Counted from the first letter of the stretch, positions 24,738 through 36,264 are shown. The stretch is 47,061 bases of DNA from Hamadaea sp. (GCF_013362815.1 NZ_JABFVK010000029.1:1-47061); one strand, 5' to 3'. Numbers and translations: made by a program. Notes: generated by a model from the sequence alone, not told the origin.

Positions 24738-25915
24738 TGGGTTTCCGGGAGCTCTGGGACGAGATCGCGCCGATCGGGCGTGACCCTGAGTCCTTGGGCT
24801 ACCTGCGATACGCCTTCACGCAGCCGGAGAAGCACCTGCGCGAATGGTTCAAAGACCAAGCAGCGCAACGAGATCTGGTCCTGGAAGACGACGGCAACGG
24901 CAACTTGTTCGCCTGGTGGGGAGCCGGAGACAACGCGGTCCTGACCGGCAGTCACTTCGACTCGGTGCCGCACGGCGGGGCGTACGACGGGCCGCTGGGG
25001 GTGGTCAGCGCGCTGCTCGCGGTCGACGAACTCCGGTCACGCGGCGTCCGTCCACAAAGGCCGATCGTCGTCGGGGTCTTCGCCGAGGAGGAGGGCTCCC
25101 GGTTCGGGCTCGCCTGCCTGGGTTCCCGGCTGCTCACCGGGGCGGTCGACGCCGAGGCCGCGGCTGCCCTCCGGGACCGCGACGGCGTGACGCTGGCCGA
25201 GGCCATGGGCACGACGCCCAAGGGTCATCGGCCCGACCTGCTCGCGCGCTTCGGCTGCTTCGTCGAACTGCACGTCGAGCAGGGCCGCGCGCTGGCCGAG
25301 ACCCCGCACGCGGTCGGCGTCGCGAGCGCCATCTGGCCGCACGGCCGCTGGCGGCTGGACTTCTCCGGCGAGGCCAACCACGCCGGCACCACGCTGATGA
25401 CCGACCGGCACGATCCGATGCTGACGTTCGCGTACACGGTGCTCGCGGCGAACAAGGAGGCCCGGCTGCGCGGCTGTCACGCAACCATCGGCCGGGTCGC
25501 CGTGGAACCCAACGCCACCAACGCGATCCCGGCCCGCGTCAGCGCCTGGCTCGATGCTCGGGCGGCCACGACGTCCGATGTGGAGGAGCTGGTCGCGGCG
25601 GTTTCCAGCCGCGCATCCGAACGAGCAGTCCGCGATGGTACGCGAGTGAGCCTGACCGCCGAGTCGGTCAGTGGCGAGACGCAGTTCGACGTGGCGGTAC
25701 GCGACCGGATCGCGGCCCTCCTCGGCGGAGTTCCCGTGTTGCCGACCGGCGCCGGGCACGACGCCGGGGTGCTGAGTGCGTACCTGCCGACGGCGATGCT
25801 CTTCGTACGCAACCCGACCGGCGTCTCCCACTCCCCCGCCGAATACGCCTCCGACGCCGACTGCGAGGCGGGCGTACGCGCGCTCGCCGACGTGCTGGAG
25901 GAGTTGTCTTGCTGA
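24737..25915 (+). CDS. M20-family allantoate-amidohydrolase-like enzyme, probable N-formylglutamate deformylase
   Basis: The 392-residue zinc hydrolase of the M20 AAH/hydantoinase subfamily shows TGSHFDSVPHGGAYDGPLGV (His and bridging Asp metal ligands), FAEEEGSRFG (catalytic and metal Glu) and FVELHVEQG (His ligand). The dimerisation domain spans about residues 210-320, and a C-terminal GAGHDAGVL carries the last His. Related enzymes cleave N-carbamoyl or allantoate amide bonds. Here it lies between hutU and hutF in a cluster that makes N-formylglutamate and has no classical HutG, so N-formyl-L-glutamate is the likely substrate (inference from context). ATG 24737 overlaps the hutU stop. Confidence 0.9.
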   Translation: MGFRELWDEIAPIGRDPESLGYLRYAFTQPEKHLREWFKDQAAQRDLVLEDDGNGNLFAWWGAGDNAVLTGSHFDSVPHGGAYDGPLGVVSALLAVDELRSRGVRPQRPIVVGVFAEEEGSRFGLACLGSRLLTGAVDAEAAAALRDRDGVTLAEAMGTTPKGHRPDLLARFGCFVELHVEQGRALAETPHAVGVASAIWPHGRWRLDFSGEANHAGTTLMTDRHDPMLTFAYTVLAANKEARLRGCHATIGRVAVEPNATNAIPARVSAWLDARAATTSDVEELVAAVSSRASERAVRDGTRVSLTAESVSGETQFDVAVRDRIAALLGGVPVLPTGAGHDAGVLSAYLPTAMLFVRNPTGVSHSPAEYASDADCEAGVRALADVLEELSC

Positions 25916-27213
25916 GCCATTACCTCTGCGAGTACGCCTGGCTGCCGGACGGGATCCAGAGCGACGTGCTGATCGCGATCGAGGACGGCACGATCGTGCG
26001 AGCCGAACCCGTCGGGTGGGTCGAGGATCATGTTCCGAAGCTGACCGGTCTGACCATACCCGGCCTGGCCAACGCCCACTCACATGCCTTTCATCGGGCG
26101 CTGCGAGGGCGTACCCACATGGGCAAAGGCAGTTTCTGGACGTGGCGTGAGCAGATGTATCAGGTCGCGGACCGGCTGGACCCGGACAGCTACCACCGGC
26201 TGGCCCGCGCCGTGTACGCGGAGATGGCGCTCGCGGGCGTGACCTGCGTGGGCGAGTTCCACTACCTGCACCACGCGCCCGGCGGGAAGCCGTACGCGAA
26301 CCCGAACGCGATGGGTGAGGCGCTCGTCGCCGCAGCGGCCGACGCGGGCATTCGGATCACGTTGCTCGACACCGTGTACTTGCAGGCCACTGTGGACGGT
26401 CAGCCGCTGGCGGGCCCGCAGCTGCGCTTCGGCGACGGTTCGATGGACGGCTGGTGGAACCGGTTCGACGAGCTGACCGCTCAACCGCACGCGATGATCG
26501 GCGCGGCGTTGCACTCGGTACGCGCCGTGCCGGCCGACGTGATGACCGATTTCGCCGAGCTGACGGGCGGACTGCCGACCCACGCGCACGTGGCCGAGCA
26601 GGTGGACGAGGTCGCCGCGTGCCGGGCCGCCCACGGGTGTACGCCGACCGAGCTCCTGGACCGCCACGGCGTCCTGCAGGAGACCTTCACGTCGGTGCAC
26701 GCGACCCACCTGACCAAGGGCGACATCGACCTGATGGCCGACACCTACGCCTGTTTCTGCCCGACGACCGAGCGGGACCTCGGCGACGGCATCGGCCCGG
26801 CCCGCGCGCTCGCCGACGGCGCGGTACGCCTCACGCTCGGCAGCGATTCGCACGCGGTGATCGACCTCCTGGAAGAGGCGCGCGCGCTCGAACTGCACGA
26901 ACGCCTCTCCGCCCAGGCGCGCGGCCATTTCAGCCAGGAGGAGCTGCTGACCGCGGCGACTGCGACCGGGCATGCCTCGCTGGGCTGGCCGTCGGCCGGA
27001 CGGCTGGCCGTCGGGGCGCGGGCGGATCTCGTCACCGTGAGCCTGGGCACTGTGCGTACGGCTGGGATCGATCCGGCCGGTGTGCTCATGGCGGCGGGTG
27101 CGGCCGACATCACCCACGTCGTCGTCGACGGCCGGGTGGTCGTCGCCGACGGCCGCCACGTGTCCGTCGACGTGGCCCGGGAACTGCAGGAGGCCGTGTG
27201 CGCTCTCTTCTGA
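25909..27213 (+). CDS. hutF: formimidoylglutamate deiminase
   Basis: The 434-residue amidohydrolase-superfamily enzyme converts N-formimidoyl-L-glutamate to N-formyl-L-glutamate and ammonia. Metal and active-site motifs are [37 protein letters not shown] and [14 protein letters not shown]. No ATG or GTG is available at the expected start; TTG 25909 has GGAGGAG five bases upstream and overlaps the previous stop by seven bases. The 3' end overlaps hutI by 16 bases. Confidence 0.95.
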   Translation: MLSHYLCEYAWLPDGIQSDVLIAIEDGTIVRAEPVGWVEDHVPKLTGLTIPGLANAHSHAFHRALRGRTHMGKGSFWTWREQMYQVADRLDPDSYHRLARAVYAEMALAGVTCVGEFHYLHHAPGGKPYANPNAMGEALVAAAADAGIRITLLDTVYLQATVDGQPLAGPQLRFGDGSMDGWWNRFDELTAQPHAMIGAALHSVRAVPADVMTDFAELTGGLPTHAHVAEQVDEVAACRAAHGCTPTELLDRHGVLQETFTSVHATHLTKGDIDLMADTYACFCPTTERDLGDGIGPARALADGAVRLTLGSDSHAVIDLLEEARALELHERLSAQARGHFSQEELLTAATATGHASLGWPSAGRLAVGARADLVTVSLGTVRTAGIDPAGVLMAAGAADITHVVVDGRVVVADGRHVSVDVARELQEAVCALF

Positions 27214-28337
27214 TCACCAACATCGGCGAGCTGACCACGCACTCCGACTCCGTTTTGACGGACGCGGCGATGATCGTGACCGACCGGGTCGAATGGGTCG
27301 GCTCAGCGAGCAGCCCGCACGCCGCCGACGAGGTCTTCGACGCACAGGGCGCGGCGGTGCTGCCCGGCTTCGTGGACAGCCACGCGCACCTGGTCTTCGC
27401 CGGGGATCGGGCGGCCGAGTTCGCTGCGCGGATGGCCGGCGAGCCATATACCGGCGGCGGCATTCGCACCACGATGGCGGCCACGCGAGCCGCCTCCGAC
27501 GCCGTCCTACGGTCTAATGTGGAGCGCCTGGTCGACGAGATGCGGCGGCAGGGCACCACGACGGTCGAGATCAAGAGCGGTTACGGGCTCAGCGTTCTTG
27601 ACGAATCGCGATCGTTGCGGGTGGCGTCCGAGTTCACCACCGAGACGACCTTCCTGGGCGCGCACGTGGTGCCGCCGGACGTGCCGCGCGACTCCTATGT
27701 GGAGCTTGTGGCCGGAGAGATGCTGCGCGCCTGCGCACCCCACGCGAAGTGGGTCGACGTGTTCTGCGAGCGCGGAGCATTCGACGTGGACGAGGCCCGG
27801 ACGGTGCTCGCCGCCGGGATGGCCGAAGGACTTCTACCTCGCATCCACGCCAACCAGCTCACCGAGGGCGGCGGCGTACGCCTGGCCGTCGAACTGGACG
27901 CGGCCAGCGCGGATCATTGCACTCACCTGTCCGACTCCGACGTCGACGCGCTGGCCTCCTCGCAGACGGTCGCGACACTGCTGCCGGGGGCGGAGTTCAG
28001 CACGCGCTCGCCCTACCCGGACGCTCGGCGGCTGCTCGACGCCGGGGCCACGGTGTCCCTGGCGACCGACTGCAACCCGGGTTCTTCGTACACCTCGTCC
28101 ATGCCGTTCTGCATCGCGCTGGCCGTCCGCGACATGCGGATGACGCCCGCCGAGGCGATCTGGGCGGCGACAGCGGGCGGAGCCCGAGCGCTGCGCCGAT
28201 CGGACGTCGGCCATCTCGGCATCGGTGCGTACGCCGACCTCATGGTGCTCGACGCGCCGAGTTCCGTGCATCTGGCCTACCGGCCGGGTGTCCCCCTCGT
28301 AAGGAAAGTACTGCACAAAGGAGTGTGGGTTCGATGA
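27198..28337 (+). CDS. hutI: imidazolonepropionase
   Basis: The 379-residue metal-dependent hydrolase opens the ring of imidazolone-5-propionate to N-formimidoyl-L-glutamate. Motifs are [45 protein letters not shown] and [20 protein letters not shown] 27198 lies four bases after AGGAGG inside the end of hutF. The last codons overlap hutH (ATGA). Confidence 0.96.
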   Translation: MRSLLITNIGELTTHSDSVLTDAAMIVTDRVEWVGSASSPHAADEVFDAQGAAVLPGFVDSHAHLVFAGDRAAEFAARMAGEPYTGGGIRTTMAATRAASDAVLRSNVERLVDEMRRQGTTTVEIKSGYGLSVLDESRSLRVASEFTTETTFLGAHVVPPDVPRDSYVELVAGEMLRACAPHAKWVDVFCERGAFDVDEARTVLAAGMAEGLLPRIHANQLTEGGGVRLAVELDAASADHCTHLSDSDVDALASSQTVATLLPGAEFSTRSPYPDARRLLDAGATVSLATDCNPGSSYTSSMPFCIALAVRDMRMTPAEAIWAATAGGARALRRSDVGHLGIGAYADLMVLDAPSSVHLAYRPGVPLVRKVLHKGVWVR

Positions 28338-29869
28338 TCGTCACTATCGAACCGGACGGCGTCAGCGCCGCCGGCGTCCTGGCCGTCGCCCGGGGCAGCG
28401 CCCAGGTCGTGATCAGCCCGGCCGCCGTCGAGGCGATGACGGCCAGCCGGTCCATCGTGGACGGCATCGAACGGGACGGCCGCCCGGTGTACGGAGTCTC
28501 GACCGGCTTCGGCGCGCTGGCCAACACCTTCATCGCCCCCGAACGCCGGGCCGAGCTGCAGCATGCGCTCATCCGGTCGCACGCGGCCGGCATCGGCGCG
28601 CCCATGCCTCGTGAGGTCGTCCGCGCGATGATGCTGCTCCGGGTGCGGTCGCTCGCGCTCGGGCGGTCGGGCGTACGCCCCTTGGTGGCCGACGCTCTGA
28701 TGAACCTGCTCAACCACGACATCACGCCATGGGTGCCCGAGCACGGATCGCTGGGTGCCTCGGGCGACCTCGCCCCGCTGGCGCACTGCGCGTTGGTGCT
28801 GCTCGGCGAGGGCTGGGTGCTCGGCAAGGACGGTACGCGCATCGCCGGAGCCGACGCGTTGCACACCGCCGGACTGGCCCCGATCGAGCTGTCCTCCAAG
28901 GAGGGCCTGGCCCTCATCAACGGCACCGACGGCATGCTCGGCATGCTGCTGATGGCCTGCGAGGACCTCGGTCACCTGCTCACCATGGCCGACGTGACGG
29001 CCGCCTTGTCCATCGAGGCGATGCTCGGCACCGACCGGCCGTTCCATCCCTCGATCCACGAGATCCGCCCGCATCCGGGGCAGGGCATCAGCGCCGCCAA
29101 CATCTACCGCCTGCTCCAGCAGTCGGCGATCATGGACTCGCACCGCGACGACTTGGTGCACGCGGTGCAGGACGCGTACTCGATGCGCTGTGCGCCGCAG
29201 GTCGCCGGGGCCGCCCGCGACACTCTGGAGTTCGCGCGTACGGTCGCCGCCCGGGAACTGGTCAGCGTGGCCGACAACCCCGTCGTACTGCCCGACGGGC
29301 GAGTCGAGTCGACCGGCAACTTCCACGGCGCGCCACTCGGCTTCGCCGCCGACTATCTCGCCATCGCGGCCAGCGAAGTCGGATCGATCTCCGAACGACG
29401 GGTGGACCGGCTGCTCGACGTCACCCGCTCCCGCGAACTGCCCGCGTTCCTCACCCCCGACCCCGGCGTCAACTCGGGGCTGATGATCGCGCAGTACACC
29501 GCGGCCGGCATCGTCGCCGAGAACCGCCGCCTCGCCGCCCCCGCCTCGGTCGACTCCATCCCCACCAGCGGTATGCAGGAAGACCACGTCTCGATGGGAT
29601 GGTCGGCCACGAAGAAGCTGCGTACCGTGCTCGACAACCTCACCTCGTTGCTCGCCGTCGAGCTGCTGTCGGCCTGCCGCGGCCTCCAGCTTCGCGATCC
29701 GCTCACCCCGTCACCGGCGGGCCGGGCCGCGTTGGCGGCGGTCACCGCGTTCGCCGGTACGCCAGGCCCGGACGTGTTCCTCGCTCCAGTGCTGGACGCC
29801 GCTCGGGCGACGATCTCCGGCCGCGCACTGCTCGAGACCATCGAGGCCGAGGTCGGCCCGCTCGCCTGA
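28334..29869 (+). CDS. hutH: histidine ammonia-lyase
   Basis: The 511-residue enzyme removes ammonia from L-histidine to give urocanate, the first step of the pathway. The MIO prosthetic group forms from A142-S143-G144 in [15 protein letters not shown]53 in [12 protein letters not shown] is the catalytic tyrosine. Its length matches the family. ATG 28334 overlaps the hutI stop. In this organism it is last in the operon and not first. Confidence 0.97.
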   Translation: MIVTIEPDGVSAAGVLAVARGSAQVVISPAAVEAMTASRSIVDGIERDGRPVYGVSTGFGALANTFIAPERRAELQHALIRSHAAGIGAPMPREVVRAMMLLRVRSLALGRSGVRPLVADALMNLLNHDITPWVPEHGSLGASGDLAPLAHCALVLLGEGWVLGKDGTRIAGADALHTAGLAPIELSSKEGLALINGTDGMLGMLLMACEDLGHLLTMADVTAALSIEAMLGTDRPFHPSIHEIRPHPGQGISAANIYRLLQQSAIMDSHRDDLVHAVQDAYSMRCAPQVAGAARDTLEFARTVAARELVSVADNPVVLPDGRVESTGNFHGAPLGFAADYLAIAASEVGSISERRVDRLLDVTRSRELPAFLTPDPGVNSGLMIAQYTAAGIVAENRRLAAPASVDSIPTSGMQEDHVSMGWSATKKLRTVLDNLTSLLAVELLSACRGLQLRDPLTPSPAGRAALAAVTAFAGTPGPDVFLAPVLDAARATISGRALLETIEAEVGPLA

Positions 29870-29885
29870 CCCCCGCCCTGACCCT

Positions 29886-29947
29886 GTTGATCATGAACCC
29901 AAGGTCCGCTTCGACGGCGTGTCGAACCCCCAAAGTCCATGATCAAC
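29886..29947. repeat. family B palindromic repeat, copy 1 (degenerate)
   Basis: GTTGATCATGAACC at 29886 and CATGATCAAC ending at 29947 are the outer arms shared with the copies at 35292 and 43627; the outer 10 bp pair perfectly and inner pairing has decayed. It lies 16 bases after the hutH stop and just before the SD of the next gene. Confidence 0.75.
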
Positions 29948-29963
29948 GGGGAGGCTCACCGAC

Positions 29964-30608
29964 GTGGAGTACATAGTTCGGGCATATCGGGCCCTGATGG
30001 CGATCGCGATCATCGCCGCGATCGTGGCCCAGCTGAGCCGCAGCAACGCCAACGGGATCCTCGACACCGGCAACTTCTTCAGCTACTTCACGATCCAGAG
30101 CAACCTCATCGGCGCAGCGGTCCTCGGCGTCGGGGCGATCCGGCCCCGGCTGGACAGTCCTCGCTGGGACTCGATCCGAGGCGCGGCGACGACCTACCTC
30201 TTCACCACCGGCGTGGTCTTCGCACTACTGCTGTCCAACCTCGCCGCGCAGGTCGGCACGACCATGCCGTGGGTCAACTCGGTCCTGCACCAGATCTCGC
30301 CGGTCGTCATCTTCCTCGACTGGCTGATCCGGCCACCCCGCAACCAGGTCACGCTGCCGAGCGCCTGGCTGTGGCTGATCTACCCGATGCTGTGGCTCGT
30401 GTACGCGCTCATCAGGGGCGGCATCGTGGACTGGTATCCGTACCCGTTCGTCGATCCCCGTCCGGACGGCTGGGCGCACGTGATCAAGTCCTGCTTCGCC
30501 ATCGCCATCGGCATCATCGGCTTCATGCTCATCGTGATGTGGGCGGGCAACTCGATGCGCCGCTGGTACGCCCGCCACTCCCCCGGCAGCGCTGGATCAG
30601 GGATCTAG
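29964..30608 (+). CDS. Pr6Pr family membrane protein
   Basis: The 214-residue protein has about six hydrophobic helices and the family-typical FFSYFTIQSNLIGAAVL, TGVVFALLLSN, QISPVVIFLDWLI and YPFVDPRPDGW. The family is related to FAR-17a/AIG1 membrane proteins, for which hydrolase activity has been described in animals; the bacterial role is unknown. GTG 29964 follows GGGGAGG with nine-base spacing. The last six codons (encoding AGSGI and TAG) are supplied by a family A repeat. Confidence 0.85.
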   Translation: MEYIVRAYRALMAIAIIAAIVAQLSRSNANGILDTGNFFSYFTIQSNLIGAAVLGVGAIRPRLDSPRWDSIRGAATTYLFTTGVVFALLLSNLAAQVGTTMPWVNSVLHQISPVVIFLDWLIRPPRNQVTLPSAWLWLIYPMLWLVYALIRGGIVDWYPYPFVDPRPDGWAHVIKSCFAIAIGIIGFMLIVMWAGNSMRRWYARHSPGSAGSGI

Positions 30609-30652
30609 GTCGAATCTTGGGCCAAGATTCGACCTAGATCCCTGATCCAGCG
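30590..30652. repeat. family A palindromic repeat, copy 3 (perfect)
   Basis: Arms of 31 bp (30590-30620 and 30622-30652) are perfectly complementary around one central base. The left arm reads CGCTGGATCAGGGATCTAGG at its outer end. Relative to copy 4 two positions differ (GGGATCTAGG versus GGGTTCTGGG), and both are changed in the opposite arm too. It contains the stop codon of the upstream gene and faces rdgB on the other strand. Confidence 0.93.
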
Positions 30653-30676
30653 GAAACGAAGCGTTGTGCGTACCCG

Positions 30677-31312
30677 TCAGGGCTGGAGCTGCTTGGCGAT
30701 CACCGCGGCCAGCGCGCGGAAAGCCTGGCCCCGGTGGCTGATCGCGTCTTTCTCCTCGGCCGTGAGCTCGGCGGTCGAGCGCGTGTGGCCCTCGGCCTGG
30801 AAGATCGGGTCGTAGCCGAAGCCGCCGAGACCGCGCGGCGCGCGCAGCAGACGGCCGCGCATCTGGCCGCTGACCAGGTGTTCCCGGTTGCCGTCACCGC
30901 CCGGCAGGACGAGCGCGGCGGCGCAGACGAAGGCCGCACCACGCTTGTCGTCGGCGACGTCGTGGGTCTGGTCGAGGACCAGTTCCAGGTTGGCGACGTC
31001 CTTGCCGTGCGGGTAGTCGTTGCCGAACCGCCCCGACCAGCGGGCGCTGAACACGCCCGGCATGCCGTTGAGCGCGTCGACGGCCAGGCCGGAGTCGTCG
31101 GCGACGGTGGGCAGACCGGTGTACTTGACCCCTTCACGCGCCTTGAGCAGCGCGTTTTCGGCGAACGTCAAGCCGGTCTCCGGCGCCTCCGGATACTCGG
31201 GGACGTCGTCGAGACCGATCAGCTCGACGCCGACCAGGGACGGCGACGTCGCGAGGATGCGGCGCAGTTCGTCGAGCTTCTTGACGTTGCGGGTCGCGAG
31301 CAGCAGCCTCAT
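30677..31312 (-). CDS. rdgB: RdgB/HAM1 family non-canonical purine NTP pyrophosphatase
   Basis: The 211-residue enzyme hydrolyses dITP, dHAPTP and XTP to monophosphates, protecting DNA. Motifs: [17 protein letters not shown] at the N-terminus, [35 protein letters not shown] and GFGYDPIF. Its ATG overlaps the rph stop by four bases. The gene order matches Mycobacterium. Confidence 0.96.
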   Translation of the reverse strand: MRLLLATRNVKKLDELRRILATSPSLVGVELIGLDDVPEYPEAPETGLTFAENALLKAREGVKYTGLPTVADDSGLAVDALNGMPGVFSARWSGRFGNDYPHGKDVANLELVLDQTHDVADDKRGAAFVCAAALVLPGGDGNREHLVSGQMRGRLLRAPRGLGGFGYDPIFQAEGHTRSTAELTAEEKDAISHRGQAFRALAAVIAKQLQP

Positions 31313-32097
31313 CGACGGACGTCCCCTCCGAACTTCGCCAGCAGGCTGGCCGGCGACAACGACGGCAGGCCCAGCACTTCGCGCTGCAGGTCGGCCAGCT
31401 GCGAACAGCCGGCCACGCCGAGGTCGAGCAGCTGGTTGAGTTGCTTGCGGTCGAAGACGCCGTCCTCACCGGTGCCCTGCACCTCGACGAAGTCGCCGGT
31501 GCCAGTGCAGACGATGTTCATGTCGACCTCGGCGCTGACGTCCTCGTCGTAACACAGGTCCAGCCGCGGCTCGCCCTTGACGACGCCGACGCTGACCGCC
31601 GCCACCGAACGGTGCAACGTGGACTCGACCGTCTGCTTCTTCGCCAAGGCATTCTTCTTGGCCAGCCAGGTCACCGCGTCGTACAGGGCGACGTAGGAGC
31701 CCGTGATCGCGGCGGTACGCGTACCGCCGTCGGCCTGGAGGACGTCGCAGTCGATGACGATGGAGTTCTCGCCCAGCGCCTTCAGCTCGATGCAGGCCCG
31801 CAGACTCCGGCCGATCAGCCGGGAGATCTCGTGCGTACGCCCGCCGATCTTGCCCTTGACGCTCTCGCGGTCGGACCGGGTCGTCGTCGCCCGGGGCAAC
31901 ATGGCGTATTCGCTGGTCACCCAGCCCAGGCCGGAGCCTTTCCGCCAACGCGGGACGCCTTCGGTCACGCTCGCCGTGCACAACACCCGGGTGTTGCCGA
32001 ACTCGACGAGAACCGAGCCCTCCGGGTGCATGCTCCAGCCACGGGTCAACTTCACCGGACGGAGCTCGTCGGCCGCGCGTCCATCGGGTCGGGTCAT
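31309..32097 (-). CDS. rph: ribonuclease PH
   Basis: The 262-residue phosphorolytic exonuclease trims tRNA 3' ends. Motifs: [67 protein letters not shown] and [18 protein letters not shown] 32097 (MTRPDGR) matches the family start; a longer frame begins at 32118. Overlaps rdgB. Confidence 0.97.
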   Translation of the reverse strand: MTRPDGRAADELRPVKLTRGWSMHPEGSVLVEFGNTRVLCTASVTEGVPRWRKGSGLGWVTSEYAMLPRATTTRSDRESVKGKIGGRTHEISRLIGRSLRACIELKALGENSIVIDCDVLQADGGTRTAAITGSYVALYDAVTWLAKKNALAKKQTVESTLHRSVAAVSVGVVKGEPRLDLCYDEDVSAEVDMNIVCTGTGDFVEVQGTGEDGVFDRKQLNQLLDLGVAGCSQLADLQREVLGLPSLSPASLLAKFGGDVRR

Positions 32098-32171
32098 GCC
32101 CGTAACCCTACAGTTCACCCATTTGCCGCCTGCCGCGGGCTTGTCGTGCGATCAGCGTGGTCCGGCGGGGA

Positions 32172-32918
32172 TCAGACGTCGAATCGCGCCCCGGGACGGG
32201 CGATCTCGACCGGTCCCTGGAATGCGGCGACGGCCGCCTCGAACGTCTCCGCCTCGCTGCCCCAGGCGGTCACCAGATGCGTGAGCAGGAGCCGGCGTAC
32301 GCCCGCCTTGGTGGCGACTTCACCGGCGTCCCGGCCGGTCAGGTGAATGCCGGGCGGATTGTCGGCGCCGTCGAGGTAGCTCGCCTCGCACAGGAACAGA
32401 TCGGCGCCCTGGGCCAACCGCAGCAACGCGTCACAGGGCGCGGTGTCCCCGGAGTACGCCAACACCCGGCCGTCGTGCTCCAGGCGTACGCCGTAGGTCT
32501 CGATGGGGTGGTTGACGCGGTCCACGGTGACCGTGAACGGGCCGATCGGGAAGCTGCCCGACTGCAGGCTGTAGAAGGTGTAGACGTCGTCGAGCGGGCC
32601 CTCGTCGGCGCTGTACGCCGCGGCCAGCCGCTCGGGCGCGCCCGCGGGTGCGTACACCGGCAGCGGCGGGTAGGGGCCGTCGGGAGCGTAGCGGCGGACC
32701 ACTACGTACAGCGCGGCATCCATCATGTGATCGCAATGGAGGTGGCTCAGGACGATCGCGTCCACCGAGTTCAGCCCGGCGTACCGCTGGAGCGAGGAGA
32801 GCGAGCCGGAGCCGAAGTCGACGAGCAGCCGGAATCCGTCGGCCTCCACGAGGTACGCCGAGCACGGCGACTCGGGGCCGGGAAAGCTGCCCGCACAGCC
32901 CAACACGGTCAGTCTCAT
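32172..32918 (-). CDS. MBL-fold metallo-hydrolase (Rv1339-like)
   Basis: The 248-residue protein shows the metal motif [12 protein letters not shown] (HxHxDH), [15 protein letters not shown] and a C-terminal LLLTHLV. Its position between murI and rph matches Rv1339 of M. tuberculosis, reported as an atypical class II cAMP phosphodiesterase. RNase Z-like activity is the alternative. The ATG overlaps the murI stop by four bases (ATGA). Confidence 0.9.
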   Translation of the reverse strand: MRLTVLGCAGSFPGPESPCSAYLVEADGFRLLVDFGSGSLSSLQRYAGLNSVDAIVLSHLHCDHMMDAALYVVVRRYAPDGPYPPLPVYAPAGAPERLAAAYSADEGPLDDVYTFYSLQSGSFPIGPFTVTVDRVNHPIETYGVRLEHDGRVLAYSGDTAPCDALLRLAQGADLFLCEASYLDGADNPPGIHLTGRDAGEVATKAGVRRLLLTHLVTAWGSEAETFEAAVAAFQGPVEIARPGARFDV

Positions 32919-33727
32919 CGTTCCGCTCCCGCGTGAGTGGAATCCGGAAGGGCCGCCGGGAAGTCGCCGAGGAAGCGCCGCGCGAGCCGCTGAAAGGGTT
33001 CGTCGTCGCCGGTGACCCGCAGCTCGTGGCGCGGAGGCGGGGCGTCGTCGGGACGCAGCATGTCGTTTTCGACCAGCACGCGATAGACGTCTTTGGCCGT
33101 CTCCTCGGCGCTGGACACCAGGGTCACCTGCTCGCCCATCACGAGGCTCAGCATGCCGGACAGGAGCGGATAGTGGGTGCAGCCCAGAACGAGGGTGTCG
33201 ACGCCGGCCTGCTGCAACGGTTCGAGGTATGCGCTGGCCAGCCCGAGCAGGGCCCGGCCCGAGGTGATCCCGCGCTCGACGAAGTCGACGAACTGCGGGC
33301 AGGCGGCCGCGGTGACGGTGACGTGCGGTGCGGCGGCGAAGGCGTCCTGATAGGCCCGGCTGGTGATGGTCGCGGTGGTCCCGATGACGCCGACCCGGCC
33401 GTTGCGAGTCGCTGCCACCGCCCGGCGGACGGCCGGGCGGATCACCTCCACCACGGGGATGTCGTAGCGTTCCCGGACATCGGCCAGGCACGCCGACACT
33501 GCCGAGTTGCAGGCGATCACGAGCATCTTGACGTCCGCGGCGACCAGATCATCCAGGCATTCGAGGACATAACGGCGGATATCGGCCAGCGGCTTCGGAC
33601 CATAGGGCACGTGCGCCGTGTCCCCCAGATAGAGCAGGCGCTCGTGTGGCAACTGGTCCAGGATCGCTCGGGCTACCGTCAGGCCACCGACTCCCGAGTC
33701 GAAGATCCCGATCGGTGTGTCCGTCAC
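32915..33727 (-). CDS. murI: glutamate racemase
   Basis: The 270-residue enzyme makes D-glutamate for peptidoglycan. The two catalytic cysteines are C73 ([10 protein letters not shown]) and C183 ([11 protein letters not shown]); the N-terminal [15 protein letters not shown] and [11 protein letters not shown] are canonical. First gene of the murI-MBL-rph-rdgB operon; a promoter is visible 30-60 bases upstream. Confidence 0.97.
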   Translation of the reverse strand: MTDTPIGIFDSGVGGLTVARAILDQLPHERLLYLGDTAHVPYGPKPLADIRRYVLECLDDLVAADVKMLVIACNSAVSACLADVRERYDIPVVEVIRPAVRRAVAATRNGRVGVIGTTATITSRAYQDAFAAAPHVTVTAAACPQFVDFVERGITSGRALLGLASAYLEPLQQAGVDTLVLGCTHYPLLSGMLSLVMGEQVTLVSSAEETAKDVYRVLVENDMLRPDDAPPPRHELRVTGDDEPFQRLARRFLGDFPAALPDSTHAGAER

Positions 33728-33758
33728 GGCTCGGAGCCTACGCCGCGCGCGCCAGCCT

Positions 33759-33788
33759 TAAGTAAGGTCTGCTCCAACATGTCGCCAA
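33759..33788 (-). promoter_or_regulatory. promoter of murI operon
   Basis: On the minus strand TTGGCG (33783-33788) and TACTTA (33759-33764) are 18 bases apart, about 32 bases before the murI ATG. Confidence 0.45.
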
Positions 33789-33850
33789 GGTGACACCGTG
33801 ACCAGGCACAACTCGCGCATGGCGCGTTACGCATCACACCCGGCGCCGTT

Positions 33851-34297
33851 GTGCCAGTCGTGGAGACGCGCATCGACACCCTTACCGAAAACCCGGCCCC
33901 CGAACTCACCCGGGCACGTGTGGGCTCGCTGCCCGTGCTGCCCGTCGCGGCTTCGGTCGCAACCCAAGGGGTACGCCGAAACCCGATGCGCGCCTTGCGG
34001 CTACCGGAACAAGACGATCCGGCCCCCGGGAGCACGCGCATGCTCGGCATGAGTGCCTGGGCGGCCCTGCTGGTCCTCGTCGGCGCAGTCGTCGCCGTCC
34101 GCGTCTTCCTGGCGATCGTCTTCGAGCCCGGACCGGACTGGCTGATGCCCACGGTGATGTCGGTCGGCATTGCCGGGACGGTATGCGGCGGGCTCGCTTT
34201 CGCCACCGTGCATCACCGGTGGCTGCCGTGGGAGCTGCTCGGGACGGCGTCGCTGCTGCTCGGCGGCAACCTGCTGCTGGTGATCACCCAGCTCTGA
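33851..34297 (+). CDS. small membrane protein of unknown function
   Basis: The 148-residue product has a basic, Pro-rich N-terminal half (about 65 residues) and three predicted helices (AWAALLVLVGAVVAVRVFLAIVF, LMPTVMSVGIAGTVCGGLAFATV, LLGTASLLLGGNLLLVITQL). GTG 33851 is used, with a weak SD; the true start could be further in. In M. tuberculosis the equivalent slot between murI and cysM holds a rhomboid-like gene; here it is this unrelated gene on the opposite strand. Confidence 0.6.
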   Translation: MPVVETRIDTLTENPAPELTRARVGSLPVLPVAASVATQGVRRNPMRALRLPEQDDPAPGSTRMLGMSAWAALLVLVGAVVAVRVFLAIVFEPGPDWLMPTVMSVGIAGTVCGGLAFATVHHRWLPWELLGTASLLLGGNLLLVITQL

Positions 34298-34316
34298 TCG
34301 TCGGCTGGCTTTCGGG

Positions 34317-35353
<1,037 letters not shown>

Positions 35354-35366
35354 GCGAAAGGGAGCG

Positions 35367-35681
35367 TCAGCGGCCGAGGTACGCCGCAGCGGCGAGCAGC
35401 CCGAGAGCGCCACCGGCGACGGCCGGCAGAATCGTCACGGTGTCGCCGTCGCTGACCTTGGCGTCCAGCGAACCGAGGAACCGGACGTCCTCGTCGTTGA
35501 CGTAGATGTTGACGAAGCGGTGCAGCGCGCCCTCGTCGGTGATCAGGCGGCCCTTGAGGCCGGTGTGCCGGGCATCGAGGTCGGACAGCAGCTCGGCGAG
35601 GGTGTCGCCGGAGCCCTGGACGGCCTTCTGGTTGCCGGTGTAGCTGCGCAGGATCGTGGGGATGCGAACTTCGACGGCCAT
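35367..35681 (-). CDS. cysO: MoaD/ThiS-like sulfur carrier CysO with C-terminal extension
   Basis: The 104-residue ubiquitin-like protein matches CysO through VTILPAVAGG. In M. tuberculosis CysO ends with this diglycine, whose carboxylate is converted to a thiocarboxylate that delivers sulfur to CysM. Here Gly90-Gly91 is followed by 13 further residues, ALGLLAAAAYLGR, hydrophobic and in frame to the stop. The tail must be removed to expose the diglycine if the protein works in the same way. The JAMM protease gene mec lies 57 bases upstream. The ATG at 35681 has AAGGAG about 12 bases away. Confidence 0.93.
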   Translation of the reverse strand: MAVEVRIPTILRSYTGNQKAVQGSGDTLAELLSDLDARHTGLKGRLITDEGALHRFVNIYVNDEDVRFLGSLDAKVSDGDTVTILPAVAGGALGLLAAAAYLGR

Positions 35682-35738
35682 GGTTTTCTCAAACTCCTTG
35701 GAAAGGGTACGAACGGGGACGGGCGAGGAAGGCGGTCC

Positions 35739-36221
35739 CTAGCCGCGACACTCGTAGTCGACCGTCGTCGGAGTCTGGCCGAACATGTAGGACTGCACGG
35801 CGAGCTCGTCGCCGCCACCCACCAGCTTCACTGGTTCCTCAGTCACCACGCCGTCCAGGATACGGAAGGACCGGACCTCGGTCACCTCCGGCTCACGTGT
35901 CGAGACGAGCAGGTAGTGGGCACCCGGCTCACCGGCGTACGAGACGTCCGTCCGGGACGGATACGCCTCCGTCGCGGTGTGCGAGTGGTAGATGACCACC
36001 GGCTCCTCGTCGAGGTCGTCCATCTCCCGCCAGACTCGCAACTGCTCCATCGGGTCGAACCGATAGAACGTCTGCGAGCGTTCCACGTTCTCCATGGCGA
36101 TGTGCCGGGTCGGGGTGTCCGCGCCGATCGGGCCGGTGACCACGCCGCAGGCCTCGTCCGGGTGGTCCCGGCGGGCATGGGCGACGATCGCGTCGAGGAT
36201 CGCCTTGTCGATGGTCAGCAC
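35739..36221 (-). CDS. mec: Mec, JAMM/MPN+ metallopeptidase
   Basis: The 160-residue protein has a full JAMM motif: E23 in DEACG, H79 and H81 in YHSHTATEAYPSRTD, S89 and D92. In M. tuberculosis Mec releases cysteine from the CysO-cysteine adduct. With the tailed CysO next door it could in addition process the precursor. GTG or ATG starts nearby are limited; ATG 36221 is used. Confidence 0.94.
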   Translation of the reverse strand: MLTIDKAILDAIVAHARRDHPDEACGVVTGPIGADTPTRHIAMENVERSQTFYRFDPMEQLRVWREMDDLDEEPVVIYHSHTATEAYPSRTDVSYAGEPGAHYLLVSTREPEVTEVRSFRILDGVVTEEPVKLVGGGDELAVQSYMFGQTPTTVDYECRG

Positions 36222-36264
36222 GCGGACAAGCGTATCCGGCGACGGCCTTCGGGTGGACCGTGAG

